A DNA stretch of 64,000 nucleotides from Aphelenchoides besseyi. Lineage: Eukaryota; Nematoda; Chromadorea; Rhabditida; Aphelenchoididae. The DNA lies in the NCBI GenBank assembly GCA_024699855.1, contig JAMPIQ010000003.1:8556001-8620000 (forward strand), written 5' to 3'. Positions 22,904 to 34,284 of this stretch are shown one piece after another. Position 1 is the first letter of the stretch, and each line of letters begins with the position of its first letter. Made by a program: the position numbers and the translations under genes. Below the pieces are notes generated by a model that was not told the origin of the DNA, did not search any database, and saw nothing but the letters and a program-made list of their open reading frames with translations.

Positions 22904-25005
22904 ATGGAATTGGCTGATGATTCCGTCGAGTTGACCGTTGAAAGCGATGTCGATGGTGGGTTTTTAGATTGTAACTTTTGTTTCATTCCGTTTGCAGAAA
23001 AATCGGAGTCTGTTGAATTGAGCGGATTCAACGGCGACTTCGAAGACTCCGAAGATGATAAGCCACGAGTTGGAGTTTGGGTGAGACCACCGCGCTCCAA
23101 TGGCCTTTCAACCATCGATGAAGAAACTCACGTCCCATCGTCGACTGGCCGTTCGTTCTCAGTCAATAGCTCGATGGTTTCTCGTTTGAACCGAAATTGT
23201 AAGTTCGATTTCAGTTTCTTTGACTTCTTTCTTTAGCGACTGCATCAGCCATTGTTTGCGCTCGAGATCTCGAAACAATTTGCGAGGAACAGAAGTCGTT
23301 GATCTCCCAGTTCTCATCATCCTACGTTTCGAATCGTCAAACCGAACACACGAAACCAAATCACTCGCGATTTAGTGCTAGTTCGTCGGCAATGTTCAGC
23401 CGCTCTCATATTCGAAATCGATTGGAAGCATTGAAACCGGTAGAGCATCTTGATTACTCGACGATCATGAACTCTCTAAATATTCGCAGTATATTTTTTA
23501 AACAAAGGTATGTTTTCATTCACCTATTCATATTATTGTTCTTAGACAACAAGCAATTTTGAGTGAACAAGCGATCGTCTCCTCTGAAAAAGCCTTCAAT
23601 CGCAAGCTACAAATGTCGGGAAAGTCAGCTGTATCTTCAAAAACAAAAGATTTGCCGTCTCGCACAAATGATGATAACAAAAGAGATGTAGAGAAGTGAG
23701 TGCGTATCTTTCAAATTTTGACCATCTTTTTAGCAGTTTGCAAATCAGACCGTCAGTTCTGGCATTTGGATTTGTCGACGTGAAGAAAACTCACTGCATC
23801 CAATTAACAATTCGCAATTCATCTGATCGATCAATTTGCTTTGAACCGTCGATTCTGTCCGATGAGAAAGAGAACGTTGTTTTCGAGGTTTGTTCTTGTT
23901 AAGGTTAGTTACATGTTTTTAGGTGAAAAGTTTGTCGTCTATCACCGTTGAAGCGAACAACACGTTTTACTTGGACGTTCATTTCACACCGAAATCATAT
24001 GGTAGTTTCAACGCGCAGCTTCGACTCACAACCATTGGTTTGGATATGAAGGTTCATCGAATTGGAATGTTCGGATTTGGAGCTCGAGCACAACTTTTGT
24101 TCTGCCAGTACGCTTCTCAACGCACGGAACCAATCGAATTCGGAACCGATGGAATGGGAGTTTGTTGGATTGATCGAAATCAAACAAGAGCGCGACTTGT
24201 TCTACGAAATAACAGTCAACGGTCAGTTACTTTCAAACAATCTGTTTTCAATCTATGTTTAGATCTGCTTTTGTCTACTTGTATCTGACAGATGGTCTGA
24301 ATCAACCGGTTTCCGAACAGCACGCAACAATCTTTCCGGAACGAACGATTCTATTGAACAATGAATCAAAGTTAAGACTTCAATTTGACAACCAAGCCAT
24401 TGCTTAAGATTTTTCAGATTGTCGATCTCAAATTTCCACATGGTATGAACGCTTTGTTGCACGAAACTCGTTCAGTGAGTCGTCTATCGACTGTTAGTGG
24501 GCAGTTAACTCGAACGGTCGCGAATGAGCAATTGGTACGATTGCACGTCTATTGGGGCGAAGAACGTCAACGACAACGACTCAAAATGTACGTTCGTATT
24601 AATTGACTCCAAGAATGTGATTTGCAGTTTCTTCCAAGAGAATGAAAACGAACGAAGAACTTTTCATGGAATCGACTTTACAACAACTGAATTCTCGGGA
24701 GAAAATGGAGATTTGGCGGCGAAACTTACTGGAATTTACGACGTTCAACTTTTTGTTCAAGGACTCCGTAGGACAACGATTCAAGTGAGTTGAGAGCTTT
24801 GATTCGATTGATCGTGTTTCAGTTCTACGACAATCACGTTTGTTTGGCTCCGAGTTTGGATGGTCGTCGAGCACTTCTCGAAAGCGATGGAACTTTTGCT
24901 CAAACCGTTCAAACGTTCTGCGATCATTCCCGAGTGAATGCGATTGAAGCAGACGAAACGTTGTTACGCGCCCCAACAATGGGTGGCCGACGAGTTTATT
25001 ATTAG
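22904..25005 (+). CDS. spd-2: SPD-2/CEP192-like centrosome scaffold protein with ASH domain
   Basis: Exons 22904-22955, 22998-23198, 23237-23507, 23546-23695, 23734-23887, 23923-24221 and 24263-24370 join in phase, then two or three more run to TAG 25005. The N-terminal half is acidic and Ser-rich (SGFNGDFEDSEDDKPRVGVW) with HLDYSTIMNSLNIRSIFFKQ. The C-terminal half starts RPSVLAFGFVDVKKTHCIQL and has IRNSSDRSICFEP and YLDVHFTPKSYGSF, the ASPM-SPD2-Hydin beta-sandwich pattern. The expected role is centriole duplication and pericentriolar recruitment. The join between 24370 and 24418 is out of phase as read and may involve an unseen splice site or an error. Another ASH-domain protein is the main alternative. 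Confidence 0.72.
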
Positions 25006-25093
25006 GTTTTGATTAATTTTTATTTATGAAACTAATAAACTAATGATTGCTAAACAGTAGACTTCATTTTACTTTTCTTTGTGTGTGGTCGAT

Positions 25094-25647
25094 ATGTCGA
25101 GTGAAATTCAACAAAGTGAAGTGAACTCACAAGTCAAGAATGAGCTTCCGAAGCCTTCGAAACGATTCAAACCGAAGTATATGATTATGATAATCGATCA
25201 CACATTGATATCGGTATGTTCTTTACTTTCTGTATTGTAATTCTTTTAAGCTGTTGATATCGTTGAGTTGCATTATCGGATGGTATTTTCTGGGATTTGG
25301 AATGAACGCTATGTTGCATTGGATGCCCACATTGCTTTCTCTTATAATTTCAAGGCTCCTTCTTAACTTTTCGCCCTTATCATATTCGGAAGTGACTAGT
25401 GATGTTCAGTTTACGTTCGATCTTCTACTTTGTACGATAATTGTTCTCAGCAATATTCTGGAATGTACTGGAGCTTTTGAATCAGTTTGGGTAAGTGAAT
25501 TGGAACCCCAAAAAATGACTTTTTTAGTGGTTAAACTTGGAAGTACGGTGTCATATTTGTTTTGCTTACATTGCTATTCGTTGTCTGTTTGTTATCGGAT
25601 TCACAGCATTTAAAAAGAAGTCAAAACAAACCGATTCAACGGTTTAA
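25094..25647 (+). CDS. Small three-helix membrane protein, unrecognised
   Basis: The ATG at 25094 opens a polar stretch (MSSEIQQSEVNSQVKNELPK; RFKPKYMIMIIDHTLIS). After an intron, helices include LLISLSCIIGWYFLGFG and FDLLLCTIIVLSNILECTGA. After a second intron (donor near 25492), WLNLEVRCHICFAYIAIRCL and IGFTAFKKKSKQTDSTV end at TAA 25647. An AATAAA lies about 20 bp downstream. Exon phases agree. No family is recognised. The tail-to-tail neighbour is a chemoreceptor. Confidence 0.7.
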
Positions 25648-25682
25648 TTGTGTTCTTTCAAATAAAATTTTGATTCCCTTTA

Positions 25683-26878
25683 TTAATACTGAAGGTGATT
25701 GGCGGGGCTAACTTGACTACTGATCAATTGTATTGAGGTTGAACTCATGCAGCAAGTACTTTTAGCAATACAAAATAACTTTCGTCTGTAATGAGTTATT
25801 AGCATCAAAGTACATACAGAGTTTATGAACGGCATAGAGGCATATATGCAACTGGAGATTTCACTTAACAACCAGCTATCAATTTTGAGTTCTCCGAACA
25901 ACAATTTGCTGGCAATTGGAAAGATGATGGTTAATCCGGGAATCAACAACTAAAACAAACCAAAAAAATATGTTCAACAGAATACGAAACCAACTTTCAT
26001 GTACAAAGTTATGGCAAATTGGTTTAACATAGCTTTTGACTTCTTCGATAAGCTTATGGTTTGTTTCTTTGTTGCTCTAACCGATAAGACGGCAATCAAG
26101 ATCGTAAGAATAAAGGAACCACAAAGTACAAGATGCCGATAGTAGACATCGAGTACTGCGGTTTTACTCTAAAACGAAATAAAAGGAACTTATTTTGAGC
26201 ACTTACTTTCAAGTTGCTAATAAGAACAGAATTCTCGCTATCTGCGTCTACTTTGAACGTTCCAGCGTAAACATTATTTCCCATTAAATAGTTGTAGAAA
26301 GTGGAGAAAAACTGACAAAGCGACAAAACAAGGCATGTTATAATCATTAAAAAAAGATGCAATGAAGAAGGACTTTTTCGACTAAAACATGCAATAACAG
26401 AGGATATAATTGGAAAACAAACCGAATTATGAGATAGTGTCTGAATGCGAACTCTGCAACGACTACGGTACTCGATGCCATCATTGCTGCTAATACCAAT
26501 GCGAGAGATATCCATTGACAAGTTTTAGACATTAACTTTGCAGGTCCGACAATAAAGAAGACGTACTTTTCGTTTTCTACTCTTGAAAGCTAAAACAAGC
26601 AGAGTTAGCAATCTTCGTAAAACACTTGCCGGCAAACACCATCCGTTGACCAGTGAGGTGTACAGATCGATGAATGCACTTGAGAACATCACAGAACGAT
26701 ACGATTTGGTAATAATAGACGACGAATGAAAGAGAATGAAATACAGAACAAGCAGCGTTGAGAATGGGCACAAAAAGTAAATAGCGATGTTATCGGCCAA
26801 CCGTAAGAATTTGATCTCTTCTGCTTCTTTTCTCCACTCATCAATCCTCGAGTTTATATAATTGCTCAAGTTTTCCAT
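25683..26878 (-). CDS. Nematode seven-helix chemoreceptor, Srh-like
   Basis: The start MENLSNYINSRIDEWRKEAE is followed by IAIYFLCPFSTLLVLYFILF and the signature SYRSVMFSSAFIDLYTSLVN. After introns come WISLALVLAAMMASSTVVVA and, near the end, LLIPGLTIIFPIASKLLF and MPFINSVCTLMLITHYRRKL, typical of helices 6 and 7. Its closest relative in the window is the gene at 29045-30254. Some middle exon boundaries were not resolved. Expected as a sensory receptor in the ciliary membrane. Confidence 0.7.
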
Positions 26879-27437
26879 TAGCAATGACCTATTGTATGAA
26901 GTAAAACCTGCGTGTTAATCTAATATTAAAGGTCTCGAGTTGTATCTCCAAAACAGACATTCATTTTGTGAGACAAATAGGAGATTAGAATACAATCGTG
27001 GAAAGATGGCTAGTGAAGCAAAACAACAAATTAAAGACTTTAATCGGCAATTTGAACTTTATGTAAGAACGCAGATCTTTACTGGAGGTTGTGAAATTCA
27101 TTCGTCATTTGATAGTTTGTTGTTAGATCGATTCCTTTGCTTTGTGTTTCTCCACTTAATGTTGGTATGATTGAGGAATTGAGTTTAAAGACAAAAATGT
27201 TGATAATTGTAGAATGAAATTGATGAATGGTGATCAAACCACTAAAGGATTCGAAGTGAAGTTAAACCAACAGTTACTTTAATAAGAACAAAAAAATAGT
27301 CAAATGAGAAGCTAATCATCGTTAGAAAATCAGCTAGTCCTACGGGATATCGAAGACATGATTAATCCAAAACGTTGGTTCCTATTTCACGTTGTTTCCT
27401 ATTGATTTCAGTGATTCATAGTGACAGAAATTTGGAC
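26879..27437. other. Intergenic, one short open frame of doubtful value
   Basis: A start at 27006 gives MASEAKQQIKDFNRQFELY before a GT donor, but no downstream exon continues it convincingly. Otherwise nothing is seen. Confidence 0.3.
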
Positions 27438-27810
27438 ATGCAATCGAAAAACAAAAAGCCATCATCTCAGAATAATTTCATCAGTTCTTCAGAATTGATT
27501 CCCGTTGATATAGTGAGTTGAAACGACTTGACGATTGTTATATTTTTTTAAGAATGTTCCGTTTAATGGCGCGTTAGGATTCCGAAACATGTTGCAGCTG
27601 CCCGATAGAAACAATCTCTCAACACTTCTGCACTATTTCAACAAAGTCGATATTTTTTTGACGAGTTTTGTGACACTCATTACAATCACGTTCATGGCTG
27701 TCCACTCAATTTCTTCAATCACGACCTTTCACTCAAAGAAGCGTTCTTGTACGAGCCAAGAAAACTCTCAAGACAAACAAAAGTTGGACGTCGAGGTCTA
27801 CGATCAATGA
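27438..27810 (+). CDS. Small single-helix membrane protein, unrecognised
   Basis: Exons 27438-27512 and 27553-27810 give 110 residues. MQSKNKKPSSQNNFISSSEL begins the protein. One helix (FLTSFVTLITITFMAVHSI) is followed by SSITTFHSKKRSC and an acidic end (KQKLDVEVYDQ). The intron is 40 bp with a TTTAAG acceptor. No family is recognised. Confidence 0.55.
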
Positions 27811-28544
27811 CCGTTGTTTCAAATGTTGTGGAGAGCAGAGAGTTGGATTTTGTTCAAAAATTTCTCTCCGATTTGATGTCGTCTTATTCTTGACTACGTT
27901 AATTGGCCTCACGCATACAAGAAACTCGAAAACTTGATGCCGACAATCGCGCCCGGAGCGCTTATCTCCATCCATAGAACTTTGCAATACGCAAAAAAAA
28001 TCGTTGTTTGCTGACTAGTGGTGGAAGTTACATGCCAGTGAATGTAGAGGATTTGAATAGCTATGAAGTTGAAGAGTGAGTTCGACTTCTAAGAAGCTAA
28101 TGACTAGCTCTTAAGGGGAATGAAGGCAGCAGTTGAAATCGTCAGCAAAACATGGAACACGGTACTGGAACCGATGATCGAATTGCAAATGAACGATGAT
28201 GAGTTCGTTCTTCTTTGATTGATAGCGTTCTTTTGTCAATGTAAGTTGTTCATTTACGGTTCTAACCATGGATCATAGGTTCAAAATTAAGTTCAAAAGG
28301 ACGTGAGATCGTTCGCGACGCTCAAGAACGCTACCAATCGTATTTAATAGACTATCTTAAATCGAAATATGAACCGTCGATTGCTATTGATCGTATGACG
28401 CGAATATTTTCGTTCTTGCCTCTGATAGAAAATATGATAATGATCAACGATAATCAGATGATGCGAATTGTGTTGAGCAATGCGGCGGGTATGAGATCTG
28501 AACCCAATTACAAACTTTTCATTTCTCGCAAACTACGATCATAA
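27811..28544 (+). pseudogene. Nuclear hormone receptor ligand-binding-domain fragment with in-frame stop
   Basis: The fragment reads FQMLWRAESWILFKNFSP, DYVNWPHAYKKLENLMP and MKAAVEIVSKTWNTVLEPMI, then ELQMNDDEFVLL, after which TGA (about 28215-28217) interrupts the expected helix (LIAFFCQ follows). After an intron, KLSSKGREIVRDAQERYQSY and RMTRIFSFLPLIENMIM match helices 8-10 of nematode nuclear receptors. TAA at 28542 ends it. No C4 zinc-finger DNA-binding domain is found upstream. The stop and missing domain suggest a pseudogene, although the 3' half has kept an open frame. Confidence 0.65.
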
Positions 28545-29044
28545 TAAACGACTTGCAACAAACAACCAATTTTGAAATTTTCATTGGCAATCAAAATCTG
28601 TCAACCAATTTCTTTCTGAGCACTCACACGTTGAATAAACAGTAATGGTTATCGTATCACATCAAATTGCAAAGCTTACGGTAAGTTGTTTACACAAGCA
28701 ACGTATCTTGATGTTCAACAAACTCCAAACCTGTAACACTGCAAACTTGTTGTGCTTTTTCTATTTCATGATTTGTATGTTTTATAAAAAATGTGCGAAG
28801 TCTTTTTGGAACAAGCACCTCTTTATAAGATTGTGTTTTAGTTGAACGGAGAAAGCATATCATAAGCATTTGTTTTTTGATGGTTAGTCGAAATCGTAAG
28901 TGCGAAAGTCTGTTAACGCAATTAACAACTCTTGTTCAATAATTGACGTCTGACAAGCGTCATTAACACTCAATAAACACAATCGACTTTCCAGTTTACT
29001 CGAATTGCTTTTATTCAAGGAAGACGACTACAAAATAAGGGAAA
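28545..29044. other. Intergenic, no supported gene
   Basis: A 500-bp stretch between a plus-strand pseudogene and a minus-strand chemoreceptor. Only unsupported short frames are present. Confidence 0.4.
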
Positions 29045-30254
29045 TTAAGTTACGTAACTAACACGACTGATTGAGATTGTCGTTACCGTATTGTTTTTAA
29101 CCAAACCGAGACATCGGAAACTACTGTTAATTGCTCGCAGCAGAGTTCTTCGATAGGTAGTTATCAAAGTTAGTGTACAAATCGAATTTATGAGCGGCAG
29201 GTAGATGTTCATTGATGCTGATATTTCGGCCATAAGCCACGTGTCAACATTATAGTATGTGAATACAACCTTCCCTCTCAGAGGGAACACGATTGTGAGG
29301 CCCGGAACAATATTCTGTAAACAGAAGTTGTACAAGAAAGTAATCAGCAACATACCTTAAGATAAAGCGTTGTAGCGAAATCGGAGAGCATTGCTCGCGA
29401 TTTTACGCTCAAGTTTCCTGTACGGTTTTTCATCGATCTCACCGACAGAAAACCAATCAAAATTGAAAGAAGAAACGATCCGAAAATTAGAGAACGTCTG
29501 TAAATAGTATTATAGTAAGAAATGTCCGTCTGAAAAATCCGTTAGTGATTTTGTTTTATTGCAAAGACTCACTCGTGTGTCGCTGATTAGCAAGAAAAAT
29601 TTGTTGGAAACTTTGAAAACTCTATGTTCAATGCTCGCAACCAAACAACAATTCGACATTGTGAAAAAAACTTGTATTAAACCCAAAGCAATGGCTATAG
29701 CTATAGCACTATGCAAGTAGAGACTCCGAGGAGATACACGACTAAAGAAGTGTAATCATTTCAAATCAACAGTTCAAACATACTTCTTCACAATGTAATT
29801 TCGAAACCAAAACTCTGTTACAACCATCGTAGAGGACGCAATTAACGCCGAAAAATAAAAGCTGATTGAAATCCATTGCATCCAATTCGGCGTATATCTC
29901 ATTGGACCTTCAATGAAGATAATCAGGAAACCGGCTTCTGTTCTCGTGTACTGTAATTTCTTCAAATAGATTCGAAAGCATTTTACTCACCGGTAAACAC
30001 CATGCGTTCATAACAATCAGCCACAGGTCCACGAAGCTACTGGACAGCAAAATTGATTTGTAGGATCGAATAGTTGGCGTCGAATGTTTGACTATCATGT
30101 AGAATAGTAAGCCGTTGAAAATCGGACACAATAAATAAGCGACAATCTTGTTTGTGGATCGCAATAGTGAAATCGATTCTACTCCTTGTGTCCAATTAGA
30201 TACTCTCGAATTGAAATACTCTTGGACATCCAAAACCGACATGTTTTCGTGCAC
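29045..30254 (-). CDS. Nematode seven-helix chemoreceptor, Srh-like
   Basis: The start MHENMSVLDVQEYFNSRVSN leads to IVAYLLCPIFNGLLFYMIV and the signature TIRSYKSILLSSSFVDLWLI. Near the C-terminus, NIVPGLTIVFPLRGKVVF and LPLINSICTLTLITTYRRTL correspond to helices 6 and 7. An internal Met after four residues (30242) is an alternative start. Gene structure and sequence resemble 25683-26878, indicating a recent local duplication. Middle exons are only partly resolved. Confidence 0.7.
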
Positions 30255-30399
30255 TAACGTTCTTCTACTAAGACATAAATTAGACTGTTTTCTTCAAGTG
30301 TCTTTTTTGTACTCAAAACTAAATGGCAACAAGTTCTTTGAAAACATCGACCATTGATGAACTTCAAAGTGCAAGCGACAAATCGGCGATCATTTTTGA

Positions 30400-30901
30400 A
30401 CAGACATCATCAAGAAAACGTACTTTTTTAAACGTAAATTAATTGTATCTAATGTGAAGAGTATGTTTATGTTTGATGATATCGTTGAGATTTAATTGTC
30501 CAAACTTTGGTCTTCCAATTTGAAAAGATCTCAAAACAAAATTTGTATCATCAAACAACTTCAGACGAAATGTTTACGATGATTTGTGGTTTACAGGCTG
30601 CTCTTCCCTTTATGTCTAACGCATGTTGTCTTCTTTTTGCCCTTCTTGATTATCTACTTTCTAAATCCTCTATTCGAAGGAGCTCAGCAGGTAATGTTCA
30701 CAGAACTTGTATACTTGGTAGGACGATATGGAATTATACGAATAACAACGATTACAGAGCAAATCGCTCTATAACGCGATTATTCCCCTAACACTTGTAA
30801 TCTTATTGCATCGTCGTCCAACCGAAATCAACGAATGGAAACAGCCGACCTTGCAACTAACGGACGAGTATTTTCGGCAGTTCAATGCTCAGTTGAAATG
30901 A
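30400..30901 (+). pseudogene. Chemoreceptor 3' fragment
   Basis: Two coding-like blocks are seen: LLFPLCLTHVVFFLPFLIIY followed by FLNPLFEGAQ, and SLYNAIIPLTLVILLHRRPT leading to a polar end QPTLQLTDEYFRQFNAQLK before TGA 30899. These look like helices 6 and 7 of a chemoreceptor. The rest of the receptor is missing, so it is called a fragment. An unrelated small membrane protein is possible. Confidence 0.4.
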
Positions 30902-31013
30902 GCGGAAGTTTTAGTAAACACCTGAGCAGAAAGACCTTTATCGTTGGAATTTATAGTGGAATTAACAATTCGCAGCTGAGTAGAACTTCAAAAAAAGTCA
31001 AATACAGAAAAAT

Positions 31014-32480
31014 TCACGGAGAATCTTGATTGTAATTAGCAAGACGATCGGCTTCTTCTTCAGTAAGCGGGGGAAATGGACATCGAAATTGAGATCTCTT
31101 GGGGAGCTTGCTGATGATATATGAATAGAAAAAAGGATCATAGTCGGATCGACGTTTAATTGCCAACCAAGCGAAATTGCTCAACAAGTCAGGTCTAAAA
31201 TCGAATTTAATACAAACGCATGTAGTGCAACAAACTCACTTGACAAAGAACCGATAGAACGGTCGAGTTGACTCCGGTGTACTCATTTGCCATCTGCTCA
31301 CAATCAAACTTCTTTCGGCATCTGTGTGAAGAGAGTAATCACGATTTTCGAATTCAATACCCGTATTATTCCACTCGTATGTTTCCAAATTCAACACAAA
31401 TAACCGACTTTTGGCTTCGTCTATAAACGGTCGAATCATGAACAAATTAGAGTCAATGCAGCACAACTTGTCATCATTAGACTGGAAAAGAGGATTTAGT
31501 GATAAAATAATGCAACGTACACGTTTCGGTTGTTTTCCGAGAAGATCGCGGTACGTTGTTTTGAACTCAAATACTCGTCCCGTAGAGATCGAAATGATTA
31601 TCAAGTCCTCGTAATTCAAGCATAATTTTTCGTTCAGCCTAAAGCCGTACACATGTCCATCAATCAATCCGTAGATTTCGACTCTATCCGGCAACTCGAG
31701 AACTTGTCTCGTGTGAAGTTGTTGGTTCTGATCGAGGGTAATCATTTGCAAAGTGCCGTGTTGAAAATCATGTCGAACGAAATAACCAAGAACTCCATCC
31801 ATTAGATTTGATTCTTTAGTTTGGCCGACGAGTTGCACCAAAAGTGGAAAATACGGCAATTGAATGAGGGAATGAATGATGATTCTCAAATTCTGGAGAT
31901 CAATTTCGCCGAATGACAAATGTCGAACCACTTGATAATCTTTGTGCTCATAAATGCACAGCAACACCGATTGAAGACTAAGAGGAAAGATGTTGAGAAC
32001 GTTGTAGATCAAATTCGGATCAGTCATTACGGACTCCGGATCCGGTTGGAAGAATGAAAAATCGTATTCCAATTGCCTGAAACAAGAAAACCAATAACAG
32101 ATATAAGATGGCAACTACCTCAATTGCTTGTGGTATAGATCGATGATATGAGCATGCCGCAGATTGCTTGTGATTACGAAGCGACCTTCAACGACAAAAG
32201 ACGTCAAAGCACTACAAGTTCGAAAGTCGTCGATGTACGCGTTCTGGACCTTGACAAACTCGTTGATTCCAATGTACCAACGGCCAAAAATCCTTTCTTC
32301 ATCCGTCAAATTCGTATCTTTATTCCGAAACTTTTCGTACCATTGCTCGATTTCCGACAAGGTTACGGACTTTGATCCAAATTTGGAACGAAGAAGATCC
32401 AGAGCCGCAGTTTCGGTGGCATCTTGCGCATATTGCTCATAAATTAAGGCACGGAGACGAATTCGATATTGAAGTGACAT
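31014..32480 (-). CDS. Protein with Mos1-type HTH (HTH_48-like) N-terminus and F-box-gene-like body
   Basis: Exons 32119-32480, 31240-32076 and 31014-31194 join in phase and give 459 residues. The first 60 residues include LIYEQYAQDATETAALDLLR and TLSEIEQWYEKFRN, the helix-turn-helix pattern of mariner transposases that nematodes have reused in F-box gene families. The body contains beta-rich, propeller-like or F-box-associated repeats (DGVLGYFVRHDFQHGTLQMI; RPFIDEAKSRLFVLNLETYE; YEWNNTGIEFENRDY). A clear F-box was not identified, so a ubiquitin-ligase adaptor role is only inferred. Confidence 0.62.
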
Positions 32481-32708
32481 GAACCATCAATTCGCATTCC
32501 ATTTGCTGAGGAATTTCAGGTTACTTGTGAATTAACAGACTTTCTGGTTATCGAATGAGGGAAAGCAAACGAGATGTTGGAATACTAAAGATAATCTACG
32601 GGTATAGACGGCTTCTATAACAATTTTTTTGTAGGGGAGTAGAAATAACACGGGAATTCAAAATTTACATTTTCATAAACTCGTTTGCAAAATCAAAAAA
32701 AAATGATC

Positions 32709-32780
32709 GACCACGATCGGATTCGAACCGACAATCTTCTGCTCCGTAGGCAGACGCGTTATCCATTGCGCCACGCGGCC
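32709..32780 (-). tRNA. tRNA-Arg (anticodon ACG)
   Basis: Read on the minus strand, the sequence folds as a cloverleaf. Acceptor GGCCGCG pairs with CGTGGTC (two G-T pairs). The anticodon stem TCTGC/GCAGA encloses loop CTACGGA with anticodon ACG. The T arm has GTTCGAATC. No intron is seen. It lies in the spacer between the HTH-domain gene and the next plus-strand gene. Confidence 0.93.
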
Positions 32781-33539
32781 ACACAACTGTGACGGCAAGA
32801 AGTGGATCAAAACAAAACCACGTGGGTTGAACTTGAAGAACAGCGAACTACTTCTCGTAAACTGCTTCTAGATGTTACGAATGAAACAAAATTTGCTGAA
32901 TTACAATGTTGAAAGTCATTTGCAAATGCGATCAAAATTGGAAATCACCGACTTCACAATATTTATAGTTCACAAACAGCGGATGAACAGGCTTGTTTGA
33001 GAACGAAGGAGTTTTTTCTGCCCCATTAATTTCAATGAGTCTTCAGAATCGTCAATCATAACAAAATGAACTGTTTTTTACAATCACTAATTCCTGTTTA
33101 AGAATATGTTCAAACGAGGTATCTCAGTGGAGATAGTCTCAAACATGCTGACTACTGTCCTGATATTCGAAAACGATCATTTGAAAACGAACTCAATTAG
33201 CTGCAGGATACAACAGTCAAAAAGATTCCCGTCGGGTATTCTTTCAGTTGACCGTCACAGATCTCCACTTTCGAATTCCTATTGTGGTGTAACTCGACTG
33301 TCTATAATCAACTGGACGGTCGGAAGCATACCTCGCGGCAACAATGTAACCGATTAGCGGAAGCTTTGTGACGCAGTTTTATCTTTGTAAACGATTACTA
33401 GAAATTCAAACGAACAGACCTCGCAGTCCTAATAATTGATCAGGTTGATCGGGGGGCGTTTCAACTGACAGCTCCAAAACAATATATAAACCACATCTAG
33501 TAGGTCGACACTAAGTCTAAAAATCTAGTGGAACTCGAT
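32781..33539. other. Intergenic region with a TATA-like box near its 3' end
   Basis: These 759 bp contain no supported gene. AATATATAAACC around 33480-33492, about 50 bp before the next start codon, is a plausible TATA box. Confidence 0.4.
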
Positions 33540-33843
33540 ATGTCCAAGCGTCAATGTGACCCCACTGAAGAGCCGAAAGCCAAAGTAAGTCTAATATTGG
33601 AAACTATTAATGTTTTCAAGATGTGTAAGACGAACCACGAAACGATTTGCCATCGACGACTACAGGAGGAATCGAAAAGTATGCTTTAATCGATGTATTA
33701 AAATTACTTTACTTTCAGAAGTCTGTCCATTCAACGCTCGACGAAAGTCATCGGCACGCGAGCTTCCGCTCAAACAAATCCTTTCATACTTAACGACCTA
33801 TCAGCCACAACAACCGCTTCCACCATCGTCCAAAAGCGACTAG
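33540..33843 (+). CDS. Short basic protein, unrecognised
   Basis: Three exons from ATG 33540 give about 75 residues in phase: MSKRQCDPTEEPKAK, then MCKTNHETICHRRLQEESKK, then VCPFNARRKSSARELPLKQI and a Pro/Gln end before TAG 33841. A TATA-like box lies about 50 bp upstream. Exon 2 also has a second open frame, so the choice rests on phase continuity. Function is unknown. Confidence 0.5.
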
Positions 33844-34284
33844 TCATATGCATTCAAGTGGCCTATCGTCCTACGACAATGAAACGTTTACTTCGCTTGT
33901 TTGTTTAATTCAATCGTTATACAAAATAAACTCTTTCTCTCTTGAAATCTGGCAATAAATCGAATTTTTCTACAGTTATATCAACAATAACGAGTTTTGT
34001 TCTTCGGCGATCATCCTCGAAGTTCAATTTGCTAGAGTCGAGTTTGCATTGTAGTTTTCGGTTAAAGAATCTCGCAATTTTCACTTTGCTTCTTTCACTA
34101 CTGAAACGAATAAGAACAAAACTAAATCACTTCTCATGCATCTATGGATGTAACTCAAAATTGTTAACATTCACCATTTGGTTTTGAGCTCAACGTCCGA
34201 ATATCTCAATTAAGATCTTAGTGCCAATCTCAGAACAATGTACAACTTTATTCGAGCGGTAGTTATATACATCACAATTTGTAT
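33844..34284. other. Intergenic, 3' ends of convergent genes
   Basis: These 441 bp hold the 3' regions of two converging genes. No other feature is seen. Confidence 0.4.
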
